Positions 58,101-64,000 of a DNA stretch of 64,000 nt are shown in pieces. The notes under the pieces were generated by a model. It did not search any database. It had not been told where the DNA came from and saw only the letters and a list, made by a program, of their open reading frames with translations. Positions within the stretch are counted from its first letter, which is position 1. Each line of letters starts with the position of its first letter. Position numbers and translations under genes: made by a program. Source of the DNA: Planctomycetaceae bacterium (GTDB taxonomy: Bacteria > Planctomycetota > Planctomycetia > Planctomycetales > Planctomycetaceae); the NCBI GenBank assembly GCA_021732995.1, contig JAKFWA010000035.1, positions 1-64,000 on the forward strand. The letters run 5' to 3'.

Positions 58101-61100
58101 CACGACCTCGGCGGACGAGTTCACGGTTACGCCAGCAGCAAACGCGGCAATCGTGCTGTTGAACGGGAATGGTCAAGGAGTGGCTGGCGGTTCCGTCGGA
58201 CCTGATATTCAAGTTTCCGGTTTGTCGACGACCGGTTTCACGCTGGATGGCTCCTCACCGACTTCTGGTGCTGGAGACACTCTGCGATACAACGGTACCG
58301 GAACCGCAACGATTTCAACGCCTTCGAGCGGCAAGCTGACTCAGACGGGCGGGGTGGATATTGGCTTCACTTCGATTGAGGATCTCGATCCGCTGAATCC
58401 GCTGGCTTTCGTGATCAGCGCTCAGTCGCAAGCCAACAATGGAAGCACGGATGTCTTCCAGGCCAAGCTCAATGCAGCACGCACGGAAGTGACGCTCAAC
58501 AGCGTGTTGCTGTTCTCTGAAGATCTTGTCGACGTCGCTTCGCTGACAATCAATGGCTCAAATGATAATGATGCACTGACGGTCGATCTGACGACCGGTG
58601 ATCCTGTCCCAACTGGCGGGATTGCATTCGCTGCCGGTACTCAAACAACGGATGATACCTTCACATTGGCAGGTACAGCCGGGACCTCGGCCAAGTACAC
58701 GCCCAGCGGCACAACGAATGGCACCGGCACCATCGAGTTTGGCAGCTCAAAGATTTCACTGACTGGGGTTGAACCCATCAGTGTTAATACGCTGAGCAGC
58801 CTGACCATCGTTACGCCGAATGACGCCGATCTGATTACGGTTGACGCACCATCGGCTGGCACCAACCGCGTGAGTGGAAGCAGCGGCGGAGTGAGCTTCA
58901 GTGCGATCAGCTTTACGAACACTTCAGCGGTCATTATCAACGCTGATACGAACGGTGTCTCCGGTGGTGACACAGTCACGATTTCCGCTGACCTCGCGGC
59001 AACCGGACTCAGTAGTTTCACCGTTAATACAGGCAGCGGCGCGGACACGATCAACGCGTCACTTGTGACCTCGCATGGAGTGGTGGTCAACGCCGGAAAT
59101 GGCAATGACACCGTCACTATCGGCGGCGGCAATGATACTGTTAACGGCGGTGGTGGAACGGACACCGTCGTTCAAACAGCGAGCGGCAGCCAGACACTCA
59201 GTGATACGAAGTTGACCGGCACCGGCACCGATACGATTTCCGGATTTGAAGTAGCGAATCTGTACGGTGGATCGGGCAACGACATCATCGACGGCAGCGC
59301 GTTTACGGGCCGTATCTTCATGCTGGACGGTGCTGGTAACAATCTGCTGATTGGCGGTTCCGGCAACGACACCATTCAGGGTGGTAATAACGCAGATACA
59401 ATCCTCGGTAACGGCGGTAACGACGTCCTGTCCGGTAACGGCGACAAGGATTCGATCGTCGGCGGTGCCGGAAATGATACTTTGCGAGGCGGTGCTGGTA
59501 ACGACTCACTGACGGGTAACGAAGGCGACGACGCGTTCTCGCCGATCAGCGGTGCTGATCTCGTGATCGAATCCGGTGCGGCCAACTTCGTTATCACCAA
59601 CACAACGCTGACCGGCCTGGGCAACGACACGTTCATCGATCAGTCCCCGAGTGCGATGATCACCGGGGCCATGCTGACGCTCAGCGATTCAGCGGGTGGC
59701 AAGATCGACGCTTCCGGATTCACGCAATCGTTTGGCGTGGTCTTGTACGGCGGCACTGGCAACGACACCCTGATCGGCAGCCCGGCGGGTGATTCGTTCT
59801 TCGGTCTCGATGGCAACGATTCGGTCCTCGGCGGTCTGGGTAACGACTTGCTCTACGGTGCGGCTGGCCGAGACACGTTGAATGGTCAGGACGGCAACGA
59901 CCGCCTGTTCGGTCAGGGTGCCAGCGGAGACTTGCTGACCGGTGGACTGGGTAACGACACGATTGACGGTGGTGCTGGTGACGATCGCCTGTTCGAAGCC
60001 GGCGACGTGAACTTCACGTTGAGTGACACCGCTCTGACCGGACTCGGGACCGACAAGCTGATTGGCGTCGAAACCGCGACGTTGATCGGTGGTGACAGTG
60101 CGAACACGATCAACGCGACGACGTTTACGGGCACGACGGTGATCAGCGGTGGTGCCGGTAACGACACCATCACCGGTGGCACGAACCTGGATCAGATCAA
60201 CGGCAACGCTGGCAACGACTCGATCGTCGGCGGTGGTGGAAATGACACGATCAGCGGCGATGCCGGGAATGACACAGTAGACGGCGGAGCCGGTACCGAC
60301 ACGCTGACCGTCAGCATTGATGCGAGCATCACGCTGACTGCGACTCAGGTGATTGGCGATGGCACCGACAACTATACAGGCTTTGAGATCAGCATTCTGA
60401 CCGGCGGTGCCGGCAACAATCTGATCGATGCTTCTGCGAGCAGCCTGACGAACTTCCTGAACGGTGGTTCGGGCAACGATACGCTCTCGGGCGGTTCGGG
60501 CAACGACGTGATGGACGGCGGCATCGGAACGGACTTCGTCGCTCAAACCGGCACGAACATCGTGCTGACGGATGCCTCGTTCGTGGCGGGTGCTGGAAAC
60601 GATCAACTGGTCTCGATTGAGAACGTTCGCCTGACGGCCGGTGCAACCTCCAGCCTGCTGGACGCCAGCGGCTTCACGATTGGCAACGTGTCACTCATCG
60701 GCGGTGCCGGTAACGACACCCTGCGAGGTGGTTCTGGCAGCGACAGCCTGGATGGCGGCGATGGTAATGACTCGCTGACCGGCGGTGCTGGAGTCGACAT
60801 CCTCGGCGGTGGCCTGGGTAACGACACGCTGCGTGGTGGTGATGGCAACGACATCCTGAACGGTGGCGGCGACAACGACAACATCTTTGGCGACGCAGGC
60901 GACGACGGTGCCTCAGGCGGTTCGGGTGACGACAGCATCGAAGGCGGAACCGGCAACGACAACCTCAACGGAGATAACGGCAACGACACGCTGCGAGGCG
61001 GAGACGGTGTCGATGTTCTGAACGGTGGCCGTAACAACGACACCATCTACGGTGACGCCGGTGATGACTCGCTGTACGGCGATCTTGGCGAAGACGGCCT

Positions 61101-61353
61101 GAATGGCGGTGCCGGCAACGACTTCCTGCTGGGCGATTACGGCAACGACACCCTACTCGGTGGAATTGGCAATGACTCGCTGTACGGCTCGGCGGATAAC
61201 GACACGCTGGTGGGCGGGGATGGCGACGACTTCCTGACTGGCCAGGGTGGTGCGGACAAGATGGCAGGCAACGCTGGCAACGACCAACTGGTCGGGCTGG
61301 CCAGCGAAATCGACGAGGCCTTCACCGAAGCGAACTTCCCGAACCTGATGTAG
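43120..61353 (+). CDS. Giant RTX/beta-strand repeat surface protein
   Basis: A 6077-residue protein (roughly 600 kDa), rich in Gly, Asp, Asn, Thr and Ser; I noticed no cysteine. The N-terminus is basic, with an LE-x-R-x-x-P-A-like motif (LENRVVPA) at about 52-59 and no classical signal peptide; I recall this motif from planctomycete giant proteins. Residues about 640-705 are RTX-like nonapeptides. About 1180-4730 is built from related modules containing W-x-[IVL]-[DN]-x-[TS]-N and [FL]-E-x-L-x-G-G-x-x-x-D-x-F. About 5320-6060 is a long array of GGxGxDxLx repeats. It ends in GLASEIDEAFTEANFPNLM without an obvious sorting signal. The start is uncertain: ATG 43120 has little upstream pairing, ATG 43150 has GGGG about 9 nt away. 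Likely cell-surface or secreted, Ca-stabilised. Confidence 0.9.
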   Translation: MTTSKTGSILMFFTPWLSSLRTKMRRNKARVRRHAQKSLVRHQALNREIQFLENRVVPALLLMGTTTTTISLSDNIGTSDNVTMIQNGGTLEIFLGGGATFDATSTNGGNFRYENAFGGITTPQNSSHAIIFNTSVLAGASFALQVNLGDLADVFNISTSATNPLGIASLTVNGGIGIDAVNIGAAGLNLTGIPAPVSIGNVESIDQSNVTTVSGAINTFSFFFASVNGTVDLSNPFNQFGGAVSIFAGTNDVSLSSQADVTFQNMQAGNLTVTLTDADLTQLGGSTVQSSGVARIDTGVGDVTLGSLSNDFNQIALTADAITLSDVDDIEFIGQGAAGTIAAGSLTVTADNILIHADVSVGGDLTLNTSGGVGGIIDFITPAVGYGLLSVAGSTTLTTQITDSISLGLNHNLHGAGGNLTVVATDDLLIGNSDTLNLALQSVFGDATIRSVGSITDSGPLTVAGIATVTITGTGSITLDDPANDLTTIKLSGSTTATVVNSDLLTVNGVNASGAISLSSTGAMSVVGDVVGSAITLSVLDRGALSLADDLSISKAKVQSTIGDITLNVADNLQVNSSALISAGLGGSKVVVNLDNTADNDAVGGTANLTGNYATTRIEVTGGAQADLISGATLPATPISISGAGGNDTILGSEANDTLIGGTEDDSIVGGAGGDSIDAGAGADTIQGGNGNDILLGGAGVDIINIFYEGGSISADAGTEDDQINITDSKSSIPGGVTVTGNDGNDLINAAPLLTINNPGTPTLVIDGGNPTMAPGDTLLLNLTGPGKGAYATTGPNMSGDGSVDIASTAYGDVSFTSIETYLANDDANPVYDANKLSTKLMSAAHVNDGAADAFSFSVSGGIVDILIDNTLVDRLPLVGLQSVGFNGSSDNDLLIVDQSTQAFMLNVNFNANALGSTVGVDRLLLVGGAVTDASYRPSGTGFSDGSIDFSKSKVTVSAVEQVQFESFARGTVTPSDSENKYTLQSGTTTDSKSNSVSSFDVVSDKSGTSKVSFVLVPSVTIDVGASDGATPNDSVTIANNALRSDATLGELIIRTGPGSDTVAFQDGDFRLLGTGTGITIDGGVATDTLKVTATSDMAENAVGFTLASTSDSTGFIRSNAGSALTSVALVGFSGEAAELTGNDTNNAFDLSGWNRLGTAKIDGLLGSDSLTGLDSASTKNLWNITAPDAGDVGGFDFIRVENLNGGSVANDEFVFSTAGNISGQIFAGGGTDTLNFSAYTGPVAFTLNANDPTGYQGFSPAVTNGFAGIDSLTGGASTADSITGLSLASTWDIDGTNTVRDDAFLRTLSFTNIEQLNGGSGNDTFLVSGVQANQIRTNDGNDTLRFQTTFSQLIGLFDAGAGNDTLDFRNFATARSVQLTSNTVDGYSGTETSITQNFSGVDTVFGGSSNADTLATLDVASQWVINGPNRGTYTDSSTVRTLAFGDVTDATGVRGFENLVAGANFDTFTFTNGGSIGGNLNGGGSFDSLIGDGSRPDETFTIDAVNGGTFRATAGSIIGGRFSNVETLVGSAGQDTFTFTNTGSLQGPIDGVGGNDTLIGDNDGNVFDVTQQDAGKLAGKINTLGNSPLDFTNIETLSGGSGTDVFNIGAVVVGNLIGQAGNDTFNFSNAGSLLGSISGGTGTDTIVGDADGNLFNITGDTSSGSQVAAVGRGSLATKTTLFTDIENLTGGAADDSFIFTAFGSLAGNIAGLGDGAGGDILTGDDDGNFFNITTANAGSLLGKATAFTGIENLFGGQGDDTFALNANLGTSTDGGTTWLGGNITSYVGRDTILVGPGAVVGGNVSTGELTDTIDVRGRIVGTVDAGVDDDVFILQNGAVFNNQITGSTGNDSFSIEGTVTLNNDLRGGAGSDTFTFLSAGKLNQKIDGEADSDTIVGDDDGNVFTVSSANAGTFTGHGTAGDLTFVSVENLTGGALDDTFNVKANLSGNITSLGGVDTVSIGGGLPVELMTSVVVGGNIATGDGADAVNLAHNARVIGSVLTGNDNDIVNADFQSMIGAVSRDLVVDGGSGTDILNLTGDDAPATTTYSVGPGSAAATLAHTGGLLTQPTVLSNVESVNDQMITANLIVDSAAGNETINVIDATAPGFTEVNFNGAFRPYVFQGKTTLTVNGRDGNDTINLNNPNRAVGLTTINANGDLGNDTLNLRVNFSGALTGGDGNDAFVYTNGVVLTGTISGDAGTDTINASAFTTAITATITGTTADGFSGTSTNLLSGGFTGIDSIRAGSGIDTLNNATLNVDWEIDGTNRLINTDLGALPSLAFQAFENLNGGSNSDRYIVSGNQATTIAGGDGADSLVFEDGGVLSGPFDGGKGLDTLSFAGVSSGGYTASRSVTLTSSSSTGFSGTTLSVTGNFVNVDSILGGKSTADSITGLSVNSDWELDGTNRYTDKATGFVLSFDSNIENAIGSSGVDIFDVAGTQKINISGGAGDDLVRFANGANLDAGFTIDGGIGSDEVNYSAHTTTVSVQANSFLNIEAIVGGSGAGKNDVINGGSGVDVFTVTDADQGTVNGIAFSSFEVINAGSGNDSISFIGTGKLTGLVSGGAGSDTLNLSGLPGVLTVTITAGGNTDGVQGTQAAMGGFNNIDSIVGKGADTIVGAPTTSTWTVGASDSYATDGRTAAISGFTTLIGNAAADTFNINANATRIIQGQGGDDVVNIAAGVALTGTPEGGADNDTFRLGTGATVTGVNGGAGSDTLTFSTSTGAVTVSIGAAGTADGFAGLATAVINGFDDIDTLVGSQSTSDVLTGRNAISNWALNTTSTYTDPGLSRTIAFSAFETLNGGNQADAFTVNNAQTASLNGNGGDDSFTFGTDAGRVTGAIAGGTGNNTLSFAGFTSTAANVTLTSNNGNGFSGTAGSLITGGFSSIRTLAGGANTADTLTGQNVNASWLIDAANTYTDNSTARVLAFSGYENLTGGTNPDTFLVNATLGGSISGQDGNDVVDVASLGTGAVLGNIATGNGIDEIFLHANAVFGGSLDAGADSDLIQLEYTGGANRSFSLNAGAGNDIFRLLGGELAAATSGILYQVGPTSTQGTVTTSIDNGTKFTQTIAFDGFTASSATEIIESRMTVDQFDVLGSTSADTIGVIDGQANYTRVTFNNAFTAIELQNAAKLQVLGQGNADTITLNNPNKGAGLTITNVDGGTGDDTINALVDNKGDLVGNTGDDKFFLADGVKLTSESVMTVAVNGGSPTIAGGDGVDTLDLHASTTAVGATLTGTTAGGFTGTVNLVSLAFMFGFTRIDSLIGSSIADSLVGLAANATWQLSSTNTYIEDSTNRPLAISSFESYIGGNANDKFQISGVQSGTIDGTSGDDTFQFMTDDAKLIGSIEGNDGVDTLDFSKLTTASAAITLTALGFVDGYDGSVAQIDQGGGAGFSNINIAIGGGAADKLTGRNENSNWTIGPAKIYEDAATSRQFAFSGFDSVVGGSKVDTFNVAGTQPINISAGDGNDFVVLADGAVLIGQIDGGDPTTAPGDTIDFSAYTTAVEISLSNYTNFETLISGTTDDTLLGTSGDDVFTISGAGSGTFNGVAFSGFSSLGGLEGNDSFTFTANAGTLTGTIEGDEGTDTVSFSGVSTSVALSLLSTGGIDGFNADDSGSLAAGFNNVNNFVGSAATGDSLTGINVDSSWAVGPTSAYQASGVQINFSAFEDLIGQNGIDAFTVIGTNTLNITGAGGADTVTLSSMASLTGTVSLGIGNDRLTLGDQASITGTVAADADLDTLDLATTTQAQTITLTAANVVDGGFNGTLMATGGGISGGFTSFDAVIGGSGDDTLTGISANATWNINTTTSTYLAGTQTLTFSGIDNAVGGTMVDTFQVAGPVTIDLAGGDGADQFNVQSNVAVNGTLDGGAGNDAFNFSTVIVIDKLTFIGGADNDTLNFASGVTPVSLKLSSVTTVETVIGTGSSDTLVGTSGKDSFTISVADDRGTVGSLNFQSFENLDGGADDDSFNFSDGFGVTGAITGDTGNDTVNYSAYTSAVTVDLVNGLSTNVDSGISGVENATGGTANDKLIGNTLANALIGNDGNDTLTDGFGDDSLDGGIGDDVYVLTPGSADVVTDASGTDRLDFSQSVGPISIDLDLNGAQAVRDTHTLNLSGAQFEQFVGSAADDKITGKDIGVARTINGNGGSDTFTTTNNSLNNWNITGADQGFLLNTAFTSVENLVGGTDDDNFIFADTATLSGTINGGLEANDDEVTYAASTSAVTIQLAKLTNIESIVGGSTGLDTILGANSDTSFDITGTNAGKIGAVNFTAVENLTGGTANDTFTFTSTGSLTGTVGTNGGTGSDTLVLAELDDDIVLNAAGSVGFSGFVTSISKFANISSINAGLGDDTLTGTDNIATWSIDGTNDYQSSSKTVNFSAVENLVGGSGADTFAITGAQTMEINGAGGDDTISLAAGASLTGTADGGAGSADRIVFNGSTGESITLTGASASGFSGASTSVPLFTNIDSVQGGSGIDTLQGAGGNATWTLNSSTGNEYQDVGGKFLFSNVDSLLGGAGLDQFNITGVHGVSLAGGGSDDVVTFLTNGSAISGKIDGGTGSDDRLDYSALTSSVSVNTGNLTNVERITGSASNADTLLGSPAAPGSTFLVNGANSGTVDGIIFTAFETLSGGSGPDLFDFADGGSVSAIIGGSGTDIIDLADVTTARSVTLSTAASNGFTGSEAAAGGFTGIDQVRGSTAGSDTLNGINADSTWDITASDPRSVTVAGRVLSFQSFETLIGNAAQDTFNLSGVVNGLTLNGAGGNDNFVFAAGATLTGNLLGASGTDTINLSAIASAQTISLTGLGSTDGFNLSVGTVTGAVTNVDNVVGTAFADTLNGLASASGTFSLGATHSYASGGRTLTSSSIETHVGGTTVDTFNIQANQLAAGAAFSVVGNAGSDTFNVNFAAGTSLAANTSLAIAGNSQSGGQRDIVNINANATGDGVRTIGLTYTSSVSGNVSITGFGGSAFNATSSETISVTGDSANNDVVTVTGTTSADEFTVTPAANAAIVLLNGNGQGVAGGSVGPDIQVSGLSTTGFTLDGSSPTSGAGDTLRYNGTGTATISTPSSGKLTQTGGVDIGFTSIEDLDPLNPLAFVISAQSQANNGSTDVFQAKLNAARTEVTLNSVLLFSEDLVDVASLTINGSNDNDALTVDLTTGDPVPTGGIAFAAGTQTTDDTFTLAGTAGTSAKYTPSGTTNGTGTIEFGSSKISLTGVEPISVNTLSSLTIVTPNDADLITVDAPSAGTNRVSGSSGGVSFSAISFTNTSAVIINADTNGVSGGDTVTISADLAATGLSSFTVNTGSGADTINASLVTSHGVVVNAGNGNDTVTIGGGNDTVNGGGGTDTVVQTASGSQTLSDTKLTGTGTDTISGFEVANLYGGSGNDIIDGSAFTGRIFMLDGAGNNLLIGGSGNDTIQGGNNADTILGNGGNDVLSGNGDKDSIVGGAGNDTLRGGAGNDSLTGNEGDDAFSPISGADLVIESGAANFVITNTTLTGLGNDTFIDQSPSAMITGAMLTLSDSAGGKIDASGFTQSFGVVLYGGTGNDTLIGSPAGDSFFGLDGNDSVLGGLGNDLLYGAAGRDTLNGQDGNDRLFGQGASGDLLTGGLGNDTIDGGAGDDRLFEAGDVNFTLSDTALTGLGTDKLIGVETATLIGGDSANTINATTFTGTTVISGGAGNDTITGGTNLDQINGNAGNDSIVGGGGNDTISGDAGNDTVDGGAGTDTLTVSIDASITLTATQVIGDGTDNYTGFEISILTGGAGNNLIDASASSLTNFLNGGSGNDTLSGGSGNDVMDGGIGTDFVAQTGTNIVLTDASFVAGAGNDQLVSIENVRLTAGATSSLLDASGFTIGNVSLIGGAGNDTLRGGSGSDSLDGGDGNDSLTGGAGVDILGGGLGNDTLRGGDGNDILNGGGDNDNIFGDAGDDGASGGSGDDSIEGGTGNDNLNGDNGNDTLRGGDGVDVLNGGRNNDTIYGDAGDDSLYGDLGEDGLNGGAGNDFLLGDYGNDTLLGGIGNDSLYGSADNDTLVGGDGDDFLTGQGGADKMAGNAGNDQLVGLASEIDEAFTEANFPNLM
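45050..45230 (+). repeat. Short N-terminal RTX-type repeat block
   Basis: Codes for about six Gly/Asp nonapeptide units (GGNDTILGS, EANDTLIGG, EDDSIVGG, GGDSIDAG, GADTIQGG, GNDILLGG). These form a Ca-binding beta-roll in related proteins. Confidence 0.85.
46993..57300 (+). repeat. Two-level repeat: W-containing modules within a ~1000-residue super-repeat
   Basis: The W of W-x-[IVL]-[DN] falls at residues 1292, 1424, 2262, 2400, 2626, 2776, 2910, 3283, 3420, 3649, 3804, 4362, 4489 and 4714, by my count from the DNA. The spacings repeat as 138/226/150, 137/229/155 and 127/225. A second module type (D-x-F-x-[IV]...G) falls at 2518, 3536 and 4607, and LNNPN at about 2142 and 3146. All these shift by about 1000-1080 residues, so an about 3-kb unit was duplicated at least twice. 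Confidence 0.75.
59080..61300 (+). repeat. C-terminal RTX nonapeptide array
   Basis: Dozens of Gly-Gly-x-Gly-x-Asp-x-[LI]-x units, such as GGNDTVNGG, GGAGNDTLRGG and GGDGNDILNGG, continue almost to the C-terminus, interrupted by about 50-residue stretches. They should fold as calcium-dependent beta-rolls. Confidence 0.92.
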
Positions 61354-61387
61354 TGAAGTATTGCTCGGACAGTCTCCGCGAGTTGTC

Positions 61388-61420
61388 AGGGCCACCTGCT
61401 CAGGTGGCCCTCGACTTTTT
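61388..61420 (+). terminator. Rho-independent terminator of the giant gene
   Basis: A GC-rich stem (GGGCCACCTG / CAGGTGGCCC, closing around GCTC) followed by TCGACTTTTT, starting 35 nt after the stop codon. The T run is on the plus strand only. Confidence 0.85.
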
Positions 61421-61580
61421 CACTTGCGGCACCGCTGTCGGCTTGAGTTCCGTCTGCGTCGAACTCATCCGCCAGTTCGAAGCGACCAAGCATTCGCTGA
61501 TGGTCCTCAAGCGCGGCGACCTGTCAGCGCGCCGCATCAGTGTCGCCTGGGCTCCGCCGAGTTGGGCAAGAGTGAAGATC

Positions 61581-62849
61581 TTACTTTCCATCCATCGTCT
61601 TGATGGCCAGTGTTCCGAGGCGTCGGGTTTCGTCGTCGAGTTGCCGTAACAGAAGGACAGCTTCGACCTCGCGTCTCGCGAAACGACCAGCCTCACCCTG
61701 CTTGATGAGATCACGCAGGCCACGCCTGAAGAAGAACTGATGATGGGACCGTAGGGCGGCGAGAATGGCAGCTCGAGTCTGTTTTTCGTCCAGAGGCTGG
61801 CCTTGAACGTTTTGATAGCCCTCAACCGCACCAGCCCTATTCTTCGTCTCATAACTTTCACGGAACCACGCCAGTTCCTCGCCCTTCAGATTCGCTTCAT
61901 TCTCAAGAGCGACGATGTCGGCTGTTCCCGGATTCATTTCAACCACAGCTTGAGCCGCCAGCAGGCGAATGAGTGGATCCTGGTCACGGAACTGTTGGCG
62001 AACCGCTCCCTGACATGGCAATGCCTCTTCACCGAGGGAGGACATTACGAGCAGGCTCACCTTGCGAAAGATGGGCGGCTGATTTCGGTTCAACAGTGCT
62101 GCAAGATGCGGAAGTTCTGCCTGAACTCGATCACCGAGTGTGATCATCCCTGCCACGTTATGGCTGAGAACCGCCAGCATGGCGGCTTGAGTATCAAGCT
62201 CCTTGCCACGGATTTCTTTCCAAGCTCCATTCCAGCGGCCCAAGGTTACGTCGTCCTGCGACCCCAGTTCCTTGATGATCGGAGCCAGCACCGAGCGATC
62301 TCGTGGCAGAGAAATAATGCTGAAACCCAGCATCTTTGAATATACCAAAAGTCGCAGTGAGTCGTCCTTCAGCAGCCGCTGCTCCTCGCGGCGAAGCGCG
62401 GCGCCGCTGGGATCGACTAATAGCAAGATGTCAACGAGGGGAGTCCAATTCTCAGTCTCTGTCTCGGCGAGGTATTCCACGATCTGCGGCGTGAGTTCCA
62501 GGATTTGTCGTCGCCAGCCAGCAATCCGTTCGCGGTCGATGGTTTGACTCGCGGGAGTGCCTTCTAGCGGTTCATACATCAATAAGTCGAACGCATTGGG
62601 GTGAAAACGCTCTTTAATTGCCGAGTCGTGTAAGACATCAGCAACAGTCAGTAATTGTTGATTCACCGAAGCGAGCTTGCGTTTTGATGGATCTGAAAAG
62701 TCCTTGAACAGCTCGCCAAAAGGACGATTTGCATCGAGCACCGCACGGGCGGCCGAGTGCCTATCTGGGTGAAGAGTATCATCGGCAAACATCACCGAAG
62801 AACCCCACACCATAACTAGCAGGGTGATGCAGCTATTTATCCTAAGCAT
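61581..62849 (-). CDS. Secreted HEAT-like alpha-solenoid protein of unknown function
   Basis: A 422-residue protein with a signal peptide (MLRINSCITLLVMVWGSSVM, then FADD). The rest is helical with HEAT/Armadillo-like pairs, for example DQDPLIRLLAAQAVVEMNPG and FRKVSLLVMSSLGEEALPCQ. The open frame begins seven codons earlier, but GAGGAG with a 7-nt spacer fixes the ATG at 62849. It converges on the giant gene and is followed by about 230 bases with only that gene's terminator. No family recognised. Confidence 0.7.
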   Translation of the reverse strand: MLRINSCITLLVMVWGSSVMFADDTLHPDRHSAARAVLDANRPFGELFKDFSDPSKRKLASVNQQLLTVADVLHDSAIKERFHPNAFDLLMYEPLEGTPASQTIDRERIAGWRRQILELTPQIVEYLAETETENWTPLVDILLLVDPSGAALRREEQRLLKDDSLRLLVYSKMLGFSIISLPRDRSVLAPIIKELGSQDDVTLGRWNGAWKEIRGKELDTQAAMLAVLSHNVAGMITLGDRVQAELPHLAALLNRNQPPIFRKVSLLVMSSLGEEALPCQGAVRQQFRDQDPLIRLLAAQAVVEMNPGTADIVALENEANLKGEELAWFRESYETKNRAGAVEGYQNVQGQPLDEKQTRAAILAALRSHHQFFFRRGLRDLIKQGEAGRFARREVEAVLLLRQLDDETRRLGTLAIKTMDGK

Positions 62850-62944
62850 CGTGTCGCTCCTCTTCACCATCCATGCAGACCGAAGGGATTCTGCGGCGCA
62901 TCACGTCATTCGCATAGAGAAATTTGAGTCGCACGCTCTGTGAA

Positions 62945-63793
62945 TCAGCTCAAGTAACGAGCGACCGCGTCATGCCAATCGGGCATCGAGTGTCCCAGCA
63001 CCGTTTCGAGGTTCTTGCTGTCGAGCACGCTGAAGGTCGGGCGTTGGGCTCTTGAGCGGAACTCGGAGGATGGAATCGGGATTACGGGAATGGTGATGCC
63101 GCGGAGACGCAGGGCTTCAACTGCGAGGTCGTACCAGCTCATCTGGCCGCGGTTGGTGGCATGGTAGAGACCGTAGGCATCGGAGGAGACTAGTTCGGCA
63201 GTGGCGGCGGCGAGATCGGCGGTTGAGGTTGGGGTGCAGATCTGGTCGTTGACCACTCGCAGTTCGGGGCGTTCGCGGCCGAGACGCAGCATGGTCTCGA
63301 TGAAGTTGCCCTTGCCGGCTCCGCGTCGTGCGGCGACTCCGTAGAGGCCGCAGGTGCGGACGACGTAGTGCTTTGGACAGTTCGCCTGCACGAAGTATTC
63401 ACCGGCCAGCTTCGAGGCTCCGTAGACCCCCAGTGGTCCGGGCAGGTCGGTTTCCTGGTAGGGCGTCGAACGCGACGCATCGAGGCCGAAGACGTAGTCG
63501 GTACTGAAGTGGACGAGCACGAGGTTTCTGCTGCCGCAGTATTGAGCCAGTCGGCGCGGGCCGAGCACGTTGGTGGCGTAGGCGGCGTCGGGATCGTCCT
63601 CGGCCTTGTCGACGAGGTTGTAGGCGGCGGTGTTGATCACCACGTCCGGGCGGGCAGCGTCCAGAGCGGCCGTGACACTGGCATCGTCGGTCAGTTCGAT
63701 CTGCTGATGGCCCAGTGGGACGATTTCGCCCTTCAGGCAGGTCTGGAGGTCCGTGCCGAGTTGTCCGTTCGCGCCGATCAGGGCAATTCGCAT
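62945..63793 (-). CDS. rfbD: dTDP-4-dehydrorhamnose reductase
   Basis: A 282-residue short-chain dehydrogenase of the RmlD family, which makes dTDP-L-rhamnose, a cell-surface sugar precursor. It shows the NAD(P)-binding GANGQLG at 8-14, the INTAAYNLVDKAEDD loop, HFSTDYVFG with the catalytic Ser/Thr and the Y-x-x-x-K (YGASK). The C-terminal part has SRAQRPTFSVLDSKNLE, typical of RmlD. Other rfb genes are not in the window. The start has no good Shine-Dalgarno. Confidence 0.95.
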   Translation of the reverse strand: MRIALIGANGQLGTDLQTCLKGEIVPLGHQQIELTDDASVTAALDAARPDVVINTAAYNLVDKAEDDPDAAYATNVLGPRRLAQYCGSRNLVLVHFSTDYVFGLDASRSTPYQETDLPGPLGVYGASKLAGEYFVQANCPKHYVVRTCGLYGVAARRGAGKGNFIETMLRLGRERPELRVVNDQICTPTSTADLAAATAELVSSDAYGLYHATNRGQMSWYDLAVEALRLRGITIPVIPIPSSEFRSRAQRPTFSVLDSKNLETVLGHSMPDWHDAVARYLS

Positions 63794-64000
63794 GCTCAGT
63801 CACTTGTTCAGGCCAGTCGAGATGCCGAATCTTCATCGATTCTTCCGACGCAGACCGACACGCCGATGGTGTTTGACGCTAAAACTCGGAAGATTTCACG
63901 TGTCTGCGTGAAAACTCCGGGTGACATCCAACTTATACGTCTGCAGTGACGTAACCGCCGACGAGGGCGGAATCTACCGATTGCAGGGACGCATCAACAG
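63794..64000. other. Window end, no gene seen
   Basis: About 200 bases upstream of rfbD. I see no coding region that I trust; the rfbD promoter should lie here. Confidence 0.4.

Noticed and set aside
44184-60606. Many 200-300-codon antisense frames opposite the giant gene (for example 44184-44948, 52797-51883, 60606-59689)
   Set aside because: They reflect the biased Gly/Asp/Thr codon use of the repeats; the translations are Ser/Pro/Val-rich or Arg-rich and repeat only because the sense strand does.
59080-61300. Regular short repeats that could look like a CRISPR array
   Set aside because: They are in frame, encode GGxGxDxLx units, and lack constant repeats with unique spacers.

Overview
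The window looks like chromosomal DNA of a planctomycete (Planctomycetales-like, mid-50s GC by eye). I infer this from the protein families. They include a DUF1559 prepilin-like protein, a 'PVC-type' membrane-bound dehydrogenase fused to HEAT repeats and a CxxCH haem domain, a secreted PQQ-like propeller, and a giant cell-surface protein with an LE-x-R-x-x-P-A N-terminal motif. A type II secretion/type IV pilus-like operon with unusually large pseudopilins fits the same group.

Layout. At 16-8745 there is a PQQ propeller protein, a divergent secreted protein of unknown function, and a minus-strand cluster transcribed mnmE > thiF-like > trpC > DUF58. A DUF1559 gene follows with its own strong terminator. 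At 9147-27204 one minus-strand operon encodes, in transcription order, a GspE/PilB ATPase, PilT, a second GspE/PilB, GspF, five prepilin-type proteins and a 1692-residue GspK-like protein. At 27469-33187 lie nusA > infB > rbfA and a gene for a divergent HhH-GPD-fold protein with a histone-H1-like tail, again on the minus strand. From 33533 the plus strand takes over. It carries a 1594-residue PVC dehydrogenase, two small membrane proteins, an ankyrin protein, an exported protein-L-isoaspartate methyltransferase with an extra C-terminal domain, and cdsA. A 6077-residue repeat protein then fills 43120-61353. The window ends with a HEAT-like secreted protein and rfbD, both on the minus strand.

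How the parts relate. The nusA-infB-rbfA block is a conserved transcription/translation operon; its leader holds a terminator-like hairpin that could be an attenuator. The secretion/pilus operon is nearly gapless, with a 4-nt overlap between two genes, and looks complete for motor, platform and pseudopilus. It has no secretin or PilMNO-type genes here. Calcium-loop motifs of the form D-x-N-x-N-G-x-x-D-[ST]-G-E-D recur in its large pseudopilins. The best candidates for something undescribed are this calcium-loop pseudopilus with a giant GspK-like member, and the 6077-residue protein, whose middle part repeats at two levels: modules of about 130-155 residues inside a higher-order unit of about 1000 residues.
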